A stretch of DNA of 64,000 nucleotides from Desulfurobacterium thermolithotrophum DSM 11699. Its GTDB lineage: Bacteria; Aquificota; Aquificia; Desulfurobacteriales; Desulfurobacteriaceae. The position numbers were made by a program, and so were the translations under genes. This document shows, piece by piece, positions 1 through 7,887 of the stretch (position 1 is the first letter of the stretch; every line of letters starts with the position of its first letter). Below the pieces are notes generated by a model. That model was not told where the DNA came from, did not search any database, and was given only the letters and a program-made list of their open reading frames with translations. The stretch lies in NCBI RefSeq assembly GCF_000191045.1, contig NC_015185.1:502501-566500 (forward strand), read 5' to 3'.

Positions 1-218
1 CCTGCTGAACATTCACCAACGAAGTATCCAAGATAACCACGTTTCATTGCTTCTTCAGGGTCAAGTTCTACATAACCCCAAGGAAGAAAAGGAGCATTTT
101 CCATATTAGGGGAGGCCCCGGCAGCAGGAGCCTCTTCAGCAAAACCAGCTTTTGGAAGGCTCATAAGCCCTGCACCGGAAGCTACAAGCAATCCCTTAAC
201 AAAGTCCCTTCTTTTCAT
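1..218 (-). CDS. Tat-exported redox protein, N-terminal part (possible C_GCAxxG_C_C / split-Soret cytochrome type)
   Basis: The window edge cuts this gene, so only about 72 N-terminal residues are visible. The start ATG (complement of 216-218) follows a strong AGGAGG. The protein begins MKRRDFVKGLLVASGAG, a twin-arginine signal with the RRDFVK motif, a hydrophobic stretch and an Ala-rich cleavage region, so a folded, cofactor-bearing periplasmic product is expected. The mature part reads ELDPEEAMKRGYLGYFVGEC, which resembles the start of C_GCAxxG_C_C or split-Soret cytochrome proteins; that family call is from memory and tentative. It lies 24 bp downstream of the porin stop, in the same direction, so the two may be cotranscribed. 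Confidence 0.55.
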   Translation of the reverse strand, partial: MKRRDFVKGLLVASGAGLMSLPKAGFAEEAPAAGASPNMENAPFLPWGYVELDPEEAMKRGYLGYFVGECSA

Positions 219-242
219 TATGAAAACCTCCTTTTTTGTTTT

Positions 243-1412
243 TTAGAATAGAAGCTGGAATTCAGCAGAAATTAAATCTTTTTGATTTGAAGCAGTATCA
301 ATCACATGAACATAAGCTCCCCTAATTGCAGCTTGCCAGCCATTTAGGAGATAGTAAAAACCAGCAGATGCATACTTCTCTTCATTGTTTGAAACATCAG
401 TGTCTTTATCAAATTCGGAGTATCTTCCAATTAAATGAAGCTTTTGTAATCCAGGGACAGCATAATCTGCTTGGAGATAATAACCAGCAACATTTCCTTT
501 TAAAGCATATTTTGTTACAGTACTTTTGTTAGGATTATCATGAAGGTAACCTGCTTCTAAAGCTAAGTTTACAGGCTTAATATCAAGTTTTGTTTCAAGA
601 TCAAAAAGGTTTCTCTTAGCTACTTTTTTATCATTGTAAGCAGCCCAACCATAACCCCCTTCATAAGCTGCTCTTATCCTCCACTTAAAGTCAGAACTAT
701 TAATAGGAGTACTATCTACAGCAAGAATGTAAGAGTATTTCTTGTCATCATTTCTTAAAGTAGAAAATCCTTCACCATCCATAACAGCAGCTTCTAGTTT
801 TAGTTTCTTCATTGGAGAGAAGATTGCTCTTATACCAAGATCTCTATTATGAGAACCCATTTTTCTAACAGCAATTGGTCTTTCTGGGAAAATAATCTTT
901 GGACCAGGTTTAAGATATGACATTGAAACAGGTATTTTCTGCTGTCCCATTCTAAGTTTTAAAGGAACTGCATCAAACTTATAATCAATGAATGCATCCC
1001 AAAGCTCTACTGTTTCTCCTCTATCTGCTCTAACATGAATCATATAACCAATATTGTCATTAAGATTTCCATGGAATCTAAATCTTACTTTCCTTGCTAC
1101 TAATCCATTTGCTTTTTCTCCATATATGTTTTTATTATTTCCTCCCTCGTAATCAAAATTAGTTTGGTCCCATCTTAAAAGAATTCTACCATCAACTTGT
1201 AGCTTCTCTGTTCTCTTTCTTGGCATAACAGTATAACCAGACTTTCTTACAAGACTTCTAAGGCTTTCGTTTTCTTTTTCCAGCTCAGCAACTTTTTGTT
1301 CTAATTGCTGAAGCTTTTCTAAAACTTCGTCGTTTGAAACTTCTTGCCCGAAGGCAGCTACAGAACCAAGAGATAACATGAAGACTGTTGAGACTGCGAG
1401 GAACTTCCTCAT
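243..1412 (-). CDS. Outer-membrane porin, coiled-coil N-terminus then beta-barrel (OprP/OprO-like)
   Basis: This 389-residue protein starts with a Sec signal peptide (residues 1-22, ending VAAFGQ). A short charged coiled coil follows (about 25-55, repeated Leu/Glu/Lys heptads), probably a periplasmic trimerisation or peptidoglycan-contacting stalk. The remainder has alternating aromatic and polar residues typical of a 16-18-strand barrel and ends in Phe (AEFQLLF), the usual outer-membrane assembly signal. It resembles phosphate-selective porin O/P proteins; the real substrate cannot be read from sequence. AGGAGG precedes the ATG. The promoter lies at 1488-1516, directly beside an IS copy. Confidence 0.8.
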   Translation of the reverse strand: MRKFLAVSTVFMLSLGSVAAFGQEVSNDEVLEKLQQLEQKVAELEKENESLRSLVRKSGYTVMPRKRTEKLQVDGRILLRWDQTNFDYEGGNNKNIYGEKANGLVARKVRFRFHGNLNDNIGYMIHVRADRGETVELWDAFIDYKFDAVPLKLRMGQQKIPVSMSYLKPGPKIIFPERPIAVRKMGSHNRDLGIRAIFSPMKKLKLEAAVMDGEGFSTLRNDDKKYSYILAVDSTPINSSDFKWRIRAAYEGGYGWAAYNDKKVAKRNLFDLETKLDIKPVNLALEAGYLHDNPNKSTVTKYALKGNVAGYYLQADYAVPGLQKLHLIGRYSEFDKDTDVSNNEEKYASAGFYYLLNGWQAAIRGAYVHVIDTASNQKDLISAEFQLLF

Positions 1413-1487
1413 CCTACACCTCCTTTTAAGATTTTTACACTTGTGTACTCGTAATTATATATTAATGTCTTATAGTAACTTATGGCA

Positions 1488-1516
1488 AATTTATCAAAAT
1501 TTGATAGCCATGTCAA
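1488..1516 (-). promoter_or_regulatory. Porin promoter with an operator-like palindrome
   Basis: On the minus strand, TTGACA (1511-1516) is followed after 17 bp by TAAATT (1488-1493), a good -35 and a fair -10. The spacer and -10 edge contain the perfect palindrome ATCAAAATTTGAT (1493-1505), placed where a repressor would block polymerase. A second possible -10 (TATAAT, 1454-1459) lies downstream but has no good -35. Position 1516 also belongs to the 10-bp target duplication of the adjacent IS. Confidence 0.6.
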
Positions 1517-1525
1517 CTATTTAAA

Positions 1526-2505
1526 GAGGGTGTTTGAAAATTGCCAAAATTAAGAAAAAAGCCTATCCTCTCCGGTATGAAAGCGAAAAGACTAAATTTC
1601 CACAAAGTACTCAACCTATCAAAAACATACATGAACCGGAGAGGACAGGCTGTACTGGTATATTTATATCCTTTTAAAACCAAAAGAGGAAGACCCAAGA
1701 AATACCCTGACGAGATAATTCTTACCCTTCTTTTCCTCCAAGTAGCCTGGAACCTATCATTCAGAGACCTTGAATATTTGGCAGTTCAGATATTTGGAAG
1801 AGAGAATATTCCTGATTTTTCAACCTATTATTACCGACTCAAGCAACTACCTTCCATTCTCCTTGTAGATTTTCTGAACTTTGTCTCTCGAAGACTCTTA
1901 GGGAAGTATCATAAAGAACTAAGATTTCTGATAATAGATGGAACTGGCTTCAAATACAATGAGATTTATCCATTGAAAATTCTAAGAGGCAAAGAGATAA
2001 AGGAGGTAAAAAGCCACGTTAAAGTTGTTGTATTAAGCGTTCATCTAAAAGATGGAAAAAGGTTCATTCTTACTGCATTACCTGGAGAGAGTTACGCTTC
2101 GGAAGTGAAACTTGGAGAGAAAATAGTTAGGTGGTTAAACGAAAGGGGATTTATATGGAGAGCTTTGAAAGGAAGGCCATTTTTAGGAGACAAAGCTTAT
2201 GACAGCATTAAGTTTATTGAGCTTGTTCTGTTAGCAGGCTTAAAGCCTTACATAAAGGTGAGAGAAACATTAAGGAAGGGAATTAAATCTGAGATTAGGC
2301 TTAAATGCAAAGAGCTTTTAGAATCTGATGAAATTTACAGGTTTAGAGGACTGATAGAGAGTATTTTTGGAGAAGTTAAGCAGGATGTTGGAAGTTACGA
2401 GAGAACAAAGAGCTTTCATATAGCTCAACTGTTTGTTTTAGCTAAGTTTATCCTCTTTAACATGGGAGTTTTGTTCTTTGTCTGGATGATTTTTCAAACA
2501 CTCTC
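1526..2505 (+). mobile_element. 980-bp insertion sequence, copy A (IS4/IS5-type DDE)
   Basis: The ends are imperfect inverted repeats: GAGGGTGTTTGAAAA on the left and the complement of GAGAGTGTTTGAAAA on the right. The element is flanked by a perfect 10-bp direct repeat, ACTATTTAAA (1516-1525 and 2506-2515). Copies B (6760-7739) and C (14585-15564) have exactly the same length and also 10-bp duplications. The near-identity of the three copies points to recent transposition. A 10-bp duplication is more usual for IS4-type than IS5-type elements. Confidence 0.93.
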
Positions 2506-2542
2506 ACTATTTAAAGAGAAACTTTTGATTACACTGGATTAA
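1541..2542 (+). CDS. DDE transposase of the 980-bp IS, copy A
   Basis: The 333-residue transposase starts at TTG 1541, with GAGGG of the left inverted repeat serving as the ribosome site; ATG 1577 is an alternative. Catalytic residues are visible: Asp in LIIDGTGF, Asp in GDKAYDS, and the Y-(2)-R-(3)-E-(6)-K signature in YRFRGLIESIFGEVK, which is typical of IS4-clan enzymes. The N-terminal third (RGRPKKYPDE) carries basic DNA-binding character. The element itself has no stop codon: the frame leaves through the right repeat and stops 37 bp outside in host DNA, giving each copy a different tail. Confidence 0.93.
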   Translation: MPKLRKKPILSGMKAKRLNFHKVLNLSKTYMNRRGQAVLVYLYPFKTKRGRPKKYPDEIILTLLFLQVAWNLSFRDLEYLAVQIFGRENIPDFSTYYYRLKQLPSILLVDFLNFVSRRLLGKYHKELRFLIIDGTGFKYNEIYPLKILRGKEIKEVKSHVKVVVLSVHLKDGKRFILTALPGESYASEVKLGEKIVRWLNERGFIWRALKGRPFLGDKAYDSIKFIELVLLAGLKPYIKVRETLRKGIKSEIRLKCKELLESDEIYRFRGLIESIFGEVKQDVGSYERTKSFHIAQLFVLAKFILFNMGVLFFVWMIFQTLSLFKEKLLITLD

Positions 2543-2874
2543 AAATAATTAAAAAGCCTTTCCTTTATTTAAGTTTTATCAATTTTTGGAAAAAAATTTT
2601 TTTAAATTTTCAAGAGAAAGCTTAATAAAATAAAAGAAATTTAATTTAAAGAGGTTTAATAATAATAACTACTTAGGTAGTATTGAAGTTCAAAGATAAA
2701 ATTTCTACAATACTTTAATTTTTACTAAAAAAGCAATATTTAAAATCTTGATAACCTAAACCTATAGATGAAAGAAAAAGAACTTCATGACTTAGAAGAT
2801 GACATTTTTAAATTGATGTAATATAATCCATTTACACATTCCACTTAATATCTAAATTAGGAGGTCAATAAATT
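2543..2874. other. Intergenic region between IS copy A and the HEAT-repeat gene
   Basis: About 330 bp of very AT-rich DNA with no convincing reading frame. It holds a small inverted repeat, ACTAC-ttag-GTAGT (2668-2681), and at its right end the promoter of the HEAT-repeat gene. I see no tRNA-like or other recognisable RNA in it. Confidence 0.6.
2799..2827 (+). promoter_or_regulatory. Sigma-70 promoter of the HEAT-repeat/LysR pair
   Basis: ATGACA (2799-2804) and TATAAT (2822-2827) are separated by 17 bp. They match five and six of six consensus positions and lie about 48 bp before the start codon of the HEAT-repeat gene. Confidence 0.65.
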
Positions 2875-4083
2875 ATGAGACTGAAAAAACTCATTTATTT
2901 TCTTTTTCTCTCTATTTCGCCTATAGTTGCTAACGCTAATAGTGCTAACGAATTAAAAATATTTAAACTTAACGATCCAGATCCAGCTGTAAGAAAAGCA
3001 GCTGTTTTTTATCTATCACAGACAGGAGATCCAGCATATATCCCTAAGTTTTGTGAAATGCTTTTAAAGGATAAAAATGAGGAGGTAAGAGCTGCTGCAG
3101 CAGATGGCTTAGGAAATTTTGATGATAAAAGGGCAGAAGATTGTCTTTTAAAAGCTCTTAAAAAGGAAAAATCAGAAAGAGTTAAGGAAAGTATAGTTTC
3201 GGCTCTTGTAGATTTTGATGATAAAAAAGTAGGTAAGTTGATGTGTAAGTTAGTTGATAGTAAAAATCCTAATATAAAAAGATACGCTTTAATGGCCTTA
3301 CTTCAATATAAAGGACTGTGTGATAAAAAGATTTTTAAACTTTTAAAGCAGGAAAATAAAAGTGACTTAAGAACAAAATTTGCTGAAATTCTTGGTATCC
3401 ATCAGTATAAACCAGCAAAGAATTATATGATGAAACTACTTAACTCTAGAAAGGATGAAGATAAGTTAGTAGCTTTAACCTATTTCAAGTATTATCCTAC
3501 AGGTGATATCGTTCCTAAGCTAGAAAAAATTTTAACAAAAAGTACTAATGAGGATTTAAAGTCTTTAGCTTTTGATGCTCTTATCGCAACAGACCATCAA
3601 AATGCTTATAAATTAATAAAGAAACTCTTAATAAAACCAACTTTTAAAAAGAAGTTTGCTTTAAGACTAGCTACTATAAAGACAAATCTTCCTCCATCGG
3701 TAATAAATTCCCTTATTGATGATAGTGATGATATCACGAAAATAGCTTTGCTTACTTACATTGGTAAACATAAACTTACAAACTACTGTAATTTCATAGA
3801 GAAAAACGTGTATAGCAAATCAAACGATGTACAAGCTGCAGCTATTTGGGCTTTAGGGCAAGTTGATTGTAAAGATAGCGTAAAAATACTTTATGAACTC
3901 ATTACAAATCTTGAGCTTGATGATACTATTAGAAAAAATGCTGCTATAGCTTTAGCTAACTTAAATCCAAAAGAATTGAAGAAAAACGTTAAGCTCATAA
4001 AGAAGGCATATGATAACGAAATATTTGATGATATCAAGGATATACTTAAAAGAGCTCTCAAAAAAGCTCAACAGGAAAATTAA
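2875..4083 (+). CDS. Exported HEAT-repeat protein
   Basis: This 402-residue protein has a Sec signal peptide (residues 1-21, ending VANA). The rest is a chain of degenerate HEAT repeats with the spacing DPDPAVRKAAVFYLSQTGD, DKNEEVRAAAADGLGNFDD, SERVKESIVSALVDFDD and so on to the C-terminus. Such solenoids act as binding scaffolds rather than enzymes; no partner is evident. AGGAGG precedes ATG 2875. The gene ends 25 bp before a LysR regulator and probably shares its transcript. Related PBS-lyase HEAT proteins often sit near cytochrome genes, but a link to the octaheme cytochrome downstream is only inference. Confidence 0.75.
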   Translation: MRLKKLIYFLFLSISPIVANANSANELKIFKLNDPDPAVRKAAVFYLSQTGDPAYIPKFCEMLLKDKNEEVRAAAADGLGNFDDKRAEDCLLKALKKEKSERVKESIVSALVDFDDKKVGKLMCKLVDSKNPNIKRYALMALLQYKGLCDKKIFKLLKQENKSDLRTKFAEILGIHQYKPAKNYMMKLLNSRKDEDKLVALTYFKYYPTGDIVPKLEKILTKSTNEDLKSLAFDALIATDHQNAYKLIKKLLIKPTFKKKFALRLATIKTNLPPSVINSLIDDSDDITKIALLTYIGKHKLTNYCNFIEKNVYSKSNDVQAAAIWALGQVDCKDSVKILYELITNLELDDTIRKNAAIALANLNPKELKKNVKLIKKAYDNEIFDDIKDILKRALKKAQQEN

Positions 4084-4108
4084 CTAAAAGTTATTACGAG
4101 GAGAAGAA

Positions 4109-5005
4109 ATGGTTGATTATAATACTCTTAAGGCATTTAAGCTTGTAGTGGATTTAAAGAGCTTTTCTGCAGCAGCTAAGGTACTAAATGTTAGCCAACC
4201 GGCTATAACAAACAGGATAAAGAGTCTTGAAAGGTTTCTTGGAGCTCCTCTTTTTGTTAGAAAAGGGAAATCTTTTACTCTTTCTTCTTACGGAGAAATT
4301 CTTTACAGAGAAATAGACATAGCAATAGAAAGCCTAGATAGAATTAAGAATTTAATGATTAAACTATCAAAAAATACAAGAGAAAAACTAAGATTTGCAG
4401 CAAGCACTACTGTTGGAAATTGGTTTATTCCTGGAATAATTCAATCTTTTATTCAGAATAAGGATATTAGTATTGAAATGCTTATAGGTAACACTGAAGA
4501 GGTTGTTCAAAATATCCTTTCTCGTTATTTTGATTTTGGTATTGTAGAAGGAAAAGCTGAAGACGAAGCTTTAAGTATTATTCCAATAAAAGAAGATAAA
4601 TTAGTACTAATAAAAGCAAAAGAAAGTCCCATTCCTGATGTTCTTTCTATAGAGGATCTATTAAAGTATCCTATTGTAGTGAGAGAAAGAGGTTCAGGTA
4701 CAAGAAATTTAATAGAAGAGATACTTTCTAAATTTAATATTACCTTTAGCAATATGAAAATATTTGCTGAGATTGGAAATACAACTTCCATAATTAATTT
4801 CGTTTCCAAAAATCCTAATGTTATAGCTTTTGTTCCTGAAGTAGCAGTAAAAGATGACTCTACCGTACAGATCATAAAAACAAAAGATATTCAAATAACA
4901 AGAAAATTTTCATTATTGATACATAAAGATTGTTCTCTTAACATGTTAGCAAGAGAATTTATAGGTTACCTTTTAAATTTTCAGCAACCAATTCAGCAAA
5001 GTTAA
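4109..5005 (+). CDS. LysR-family transcriptional regulator
   Basis: A full-length 298-residue LysR protein. Residues 1-60 form the winged helix-turn-helix (FSAAAKVLNVSQPAITNRIKSLER), followed by the linker helix and an effector domain from about 90 on. The effector domain contains VVRERGSGTRNLIEEI, the pattern of the CysL/CbbR-like periplasmic-binding fold. The start follows GAGGAGAAGAA. It lies just downstream of the HEAT-repeat gene and converges on the octaheme cytochrome gene; LysR proteins usually control a neighbour, so the cytochrome is a candidate target, but this is inference. The effector is unknown. Confidence 0.85.
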   Translation: MVDYNTLKAFKLVVDLKSFSAAAKVLNVSQPAITNRIKSLERFLGAPLFVRKGKSFTLSSYGEILYREIDIAIESLDRIKNLMIKLSKNTREKLRFAASTTVGNWFIPGIIQSFIQNKDISIEMLIGNTEEVVQNILSRYFDFGIVEGKAEDEALSIIPIKEDKLVLIKAKESPIPDVLSIEDLLKYPIVVRERGSGTRNLIEEILSKFNITFSNMKIFAEIGNTTSIINFVSKNPNVIAFVPEVAVKDDSTVQIIKTKDIQITRKFSLLIHKDCSLNMLAREFIGYLLNFQQPIQQS

Positions 5006-5110
5006 AATCTTAGTTCTTTTTTTTTACATTCTTTTCCTTCTTCTTTTTTACTCTTTTTTTCTTCTTCCTTAATTTCTTCTTTAATTAAATCTTTTACTCC
5101 ACAAAAAAAT

Positions 5111-5144
5111 AAAGGGAGGAGAATCAAAAGACTCTCCTCCCTTT
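5111..5144 (-). terminator. Rho-independent terminator of the octaheme cytochrome gene
   Basis: A perfect 12-bp stem, AAAGGGAGGAGA (5111-5122) with TCTCCTCCCTTT (5133-5144), has a 10-nt loop. In the minus-strand direction it is followed by a run of seven U. It lies 20 bp after the cytochrome stop codon. The 5010-5100 stretch to its left is a long pyrimidine-rich tract with no gene that I recognise. Confidence 0.9.
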
Positions 5145-5163
5145 AAAGATTATTTCCTAATTA

Positions 5164-6690
5164 TTAGTGAATGTGATGCTTCTTCTTGTACTTCTCTACC
5201 TTCTTCACGTGCTTCTTAATCCAGGATACGTACTTGCTTACGTAATCTGCTCCAAGTCTTGGCTCTACACTGCTTTCAAGCCACTCTACAAGCTCAAATG
5301 CAACCCTGTAGATTCCTTCCCACCAAATGTATCCTGGTGCATAGTGGAACATCGCTATCTCTGTTGGTCTAACTGCCATCGCTCCAATGTCTCTTACTAT
5401 CTTCCTGTCAAGTGGTGTGTTAAGTCCCGCCTTCTCAAGGTCTCTCTCAACCTGGAACGCTACTCTTCTGAAGTAGTCAAGTACTCCCATTGTGAGGTCT
5501 CCACCTATGAAGCAGTTTGCTACCCACTGCTTGGTGTGACACTGGGTACACATCGCAAATGCTCTTTCTCTGTTCTTGATTCCATCTGTCGGATACTTAA
5601 CGCTTGGTAGTCCTGGGTGTGGTCTTCCCGCTTTCCTTACAAATACTAACTTCCACATTCCAAGCTTCCACTTACAGATTGAAGCTGGGTTGTGGGTTGG
5701 AGCATATATCATTTTATCTCCTTGATATACTGCTCCCATGTGACATGTTCCACATGTCGGCGCAAAGTAGTCTTGACCAGCCTTTATTGCTGGGGCATCC
5801 ATGTTCCATTCATCAAACTGAGATAAGAACATTGCTCCATGCATTGATTTTCCAAACATTTCGTAGTTTGGATGGTCTTCAGATTCGTGACATCTTCCAC
5901 ATGCTCCTATTCCTGCTCTTACTATCTTGAGTCTGAAGCTGTGGAATGGGTGACATGCTGCACAGTTTCCTATTGTTCCGTCTGGGTTGATAGTTCCTGC
6001 CCCTATCATTGGCCATGTACGTAGGTCAAATACTACCTTGTCTTTCGTCTTTTTCGCTATCTCTATCTTTGTTCCGTGACAGGAGTAACATCCCCAGTTC
6101 GCAAAGATCTTAATTACTGCTGATGCTTTTGGTCTTGGTGTCTTGAGGTTGTTTGGTACTCCAGCGTATGGCCAGCATGGGTCGTTTATTATATCGTCCC
6201 ATGTAGATTCTCCGTTTGTTGTTTGGTGCGGTATTACTGTGTTCTTGTCCCATCCCATCATTTGCATTACGATTACTGCAAAGTTTCCACCAGACTTAGC
6301 TTCTGCTTTCTGGGAAATTAATCCAGAGTGTGCGTGAATTGAGTCCATGTATTCTTTTGCAACTTTTGGGTGACATACTCCACACTGCTTTGGTGTTACT
6401 AGTGTTGAAATTGTGAATCCGTAGTGGTCATATGCTGCTGGGTTAGATTCGTCTGTCTTGTGACATTCGTAACATCCTACTCCGTTGTAAAAGTGCTTTG
6501 ATCTCTTCCAGTCGTTTACTACAAATGGTGTAGCCTTGCGGTGACAGTCAAGACACTGGGATGACTCTTTGGAGAGACCAGATGCTGAGTAGTTTGTGTA
6601 GTCGTACTTAGCAGCTGCATCGGTAGTATAAATACCAAGTGATAAAATACCTGCAGCTGCTATGGTGGCTAATTTCATTAGCCCTCTCAT
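5164..6690 (-). CDS. Octaheme c-type cytochrome, hydroxylamine oxidoreductase (HAO) family
   Basis: This 508-residue periplasmic protein has a Sec signal peptide (cleavage near residue 27, TDAAA-K) and exactly eight CXXCH heme sites: CLDCH, CYECH, CGVCH, CYSCH, CAACH, CGRCH, CGTCH and CTQCH. Heme number, spacing and length fit the HAO family. In chemolithotrophic Campylobacterota and Aquificota such HAO-like enzymes are proposed to reduce nitrite or act on hydroxylamine, rather than oxidise ammonia-derived hydroxylamine. Whether the cross-linking Tyr of true HAO is present cannot be settled without alignment. GGAGG precedes the ATG, and promoter and terminator are both clear, so this looks like a single-gene, strongly expressed unit. 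Confidence 0.88.
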   Translation of the reverse strand: MRGLMKLATIAAAGILSLGIYTTDAAAKYDYTNYSASGLSKESSQCLDCHRKATPFVVNDWKRSKHFYNGVGCYECHKTDESNPAAYDHYGFTISTLVTPKQCGVCHPKVAKEYMDSIHAHSGLISQKAEAKSGGNFAVIVMQMMGWDKNTVIPHQTTNGESTWDDIINDPCWPYAGVPNNLKTPRPKASAVIKIFANWGCYSCHGTKIEIAKKTKDKVVFDLRTWPMIGAGTINPDGTIGNCAACHPFHSFRLKIVRAGIGACGRCHESEDHPNYEMFGKSMHGAMFLSQFDEWNMDAPAIKAGQDYFAPTCGTCHMGAVYQGDKMIYAPTHNPASICKWKLGMWKLVFVRKAGRPHPGLPSVKYPTDGIKNRERAFAMCTQCHTKQWVANCFIGGDLTMGVLDYFRRVAFQVERDLEKAGLNTPLDRKIVRDIGAMAVRPTEIAMFHYAPGYIWWEGIYRVAFELVEWLESSVEPRLGADYVSKYVSWIKKHVKKVEKYKKKHHIH

Positions 6691-6720
6691 AGCTACCTCC
6701 TGTTCTGATTTTTAATTAAT

Positions 6721-6750
6721 AGTATACCTTTTAAAAAGTATTGTTGTCAA
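6721..6750 (-). promoter_or_regulatory. Strong sigma-70 promoter of the octaheme cytochrome
   Basis: On the minus strand, TTGACA (6745-6750) and TATACT (6721-6726) are separated by 18 bp, about 30 bp before the start codon. Base 6750 is shared with the 10-bp target duplication of IS copy B, so the IS lies immediately upstream of the -35. Before insertion the plus strand would have read GTTGTCAACTTTAGTTGTCA, a direct repeat of GTTGTCAA with a 13-bp period. Confidence 0.8.
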
Positions 6751-6752
6751 CT

Positions 6753-7724
6753 TTAGTTGGAGAGTGTTTGAAAAATCATCCAGACAAAGAACAAAACTCC
6801 CATGTTAAAGAGGATAAACTTAGCTAAAACAAACAGTTGAGCTATATGAAAGCTCTTTGTTCTCTCGTAACTTCCAACATCCTGCTTAACTTCTCCAAAA
6901 ATACTCTCTATCAGTCCTCTAAACCTGTAAATTTCATCAGATTCTAAAAGCTCTTTGCATTTAAGCCTAATCTCAGATTTAATTCCCTTCCTTAATGTTT
7001 CTCTCACCTTTATGTAAGGCTTTAAGCCTGCTAACAGAACAAGCTCAATAAACTTAATGCTGTCATAAGCTTTGTCTCCTAAAAATGGCTTTCCTTTCAA
7101 AGCTCTCCATATAAATCCCCTTTCGTTTAACCACCTAACTATTTTCTCTCCAAGTTTCACTTCCGAAGCGTAACTCTCTCCAGGTAATGCAGTAAGAATG
7201 AACCTTTTTCCATCTTTTAGATGAACGCTTAATACAACAACTTTAACGTGGCTTTTTACCTCCTTTATCTCTTTGCCTCTTAGAATTTTCAATGGATAAA
7301 TCTCATTGTATTTGAAGCCAGTTCCATCTATTATCAGAAATCTTAGTTCTTTATGATACTTCCCTAAGAGTCTTCGAGAGACAAAGTTCAGAAAATCTAC
7401 AAGGAGAATGGAAGGTAGTTGCTTGAGTCGGTAATAATAGGTTGAAAAATCAGGAATATTCTCTCTTCCAAATATCTGAACTGCCAAATATTCAAGGTCT
7501 CTGAATGATAGGTTCCAGGCTACTTGGAGGAAAAGAAGGGTAAGAATTATCTCGTCAGGGTATTTCTTGGGTCTTCCTCTTTTGGTTTTAAAAGGATATA
7601 AATATACCAGTACAGCCTGTCCTCTCCGGTTCATGTATGTTTTTGATAGGTTGAGCACTTTGTGGAAATTTAGTCTTTTCGCTTTCATACCGGAGAGGAT
7701 AGGCTTTTTTCTTAATTTTGGCAA
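6753..7724 (-). CDS. DDE transposase of the 980-bp IS, copy B
   Basis: Near-identical to copy A, with Lys instead of Arg before PFLGDKAYDS. It starts at TTG 7724 and retains all catalytic residues (Asp, Asp, Glu and the Y-2-R-3-E-6-K signature). The frame again leaves the element and is closed by a TAA inside the duplicated target (tail QTLSN), so this copy is 323 residues long. It appears intact and potentially active. Confidence 0.92.
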   Translation of the reverse strand: MPKLRKKPILSGMKAKRLNFHKVLNLSKTYMNRRGQAVLVYLYPFKTKRGRPKKYPDEIILTLLFLQVAWNLSFRDLEYLAVQIFGRENIPDFSTYYYRLKQLPSILLVDFLNFVSRRLLGKYHKELRFLIIDGTGFKYNEIYPLKILRGKEIKEVKSHVKVVVLSVHLKDGKRFILTALPGESYASEVKLGEKIVRWLNERGFIWRALKGKPFLGDKAYDSIKFIELVLLAGLKPYIKVRETLRKGIKSEIRLKCKELLESDEIYRFRGLIESIFGEVKQDVGSYERTKSFHIAQLFVLAKFILFNMGVLFFVWMIFQTLSN

Positions 7725-7739
7725 TTTTCAAACACCCTC
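6760..7739 (-). mobile_element. 980-bp insertion sequence, copy B
   Basis: Same length and inverted repeats as copy A, in the opposite orientation. It is flanked by a perfect 10-bp target duplication, ACTTTAGTTG (6750-6759 and 7740-7749). The right end faces the cytochrome promoter, so transposase readthrough would run into that gene. Confidence 0.93.
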
Positions 7740-7887
7740 ACTTTAGTTGTCAAGTTATTTTATACTTTTCTTCTTATAAAGAAAAAGTAAATTTTTATTT
7801 TCTTAAATAGATTTTCAGTAGATTATCTCCTATAATTAAAACAGTTATTCTTACTACAAAAATTTTGGAAGTTCCACAGGAGAATAA

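Noticed and set aside
5010-5100. Long pyrimidine-rich tract that could encode a Lys/Glu-rich peptide on the minus strand
   Set aside because: No start codon with a ribosome site and it overlaps the end of the LysR gene; more likely non-coding spacer.
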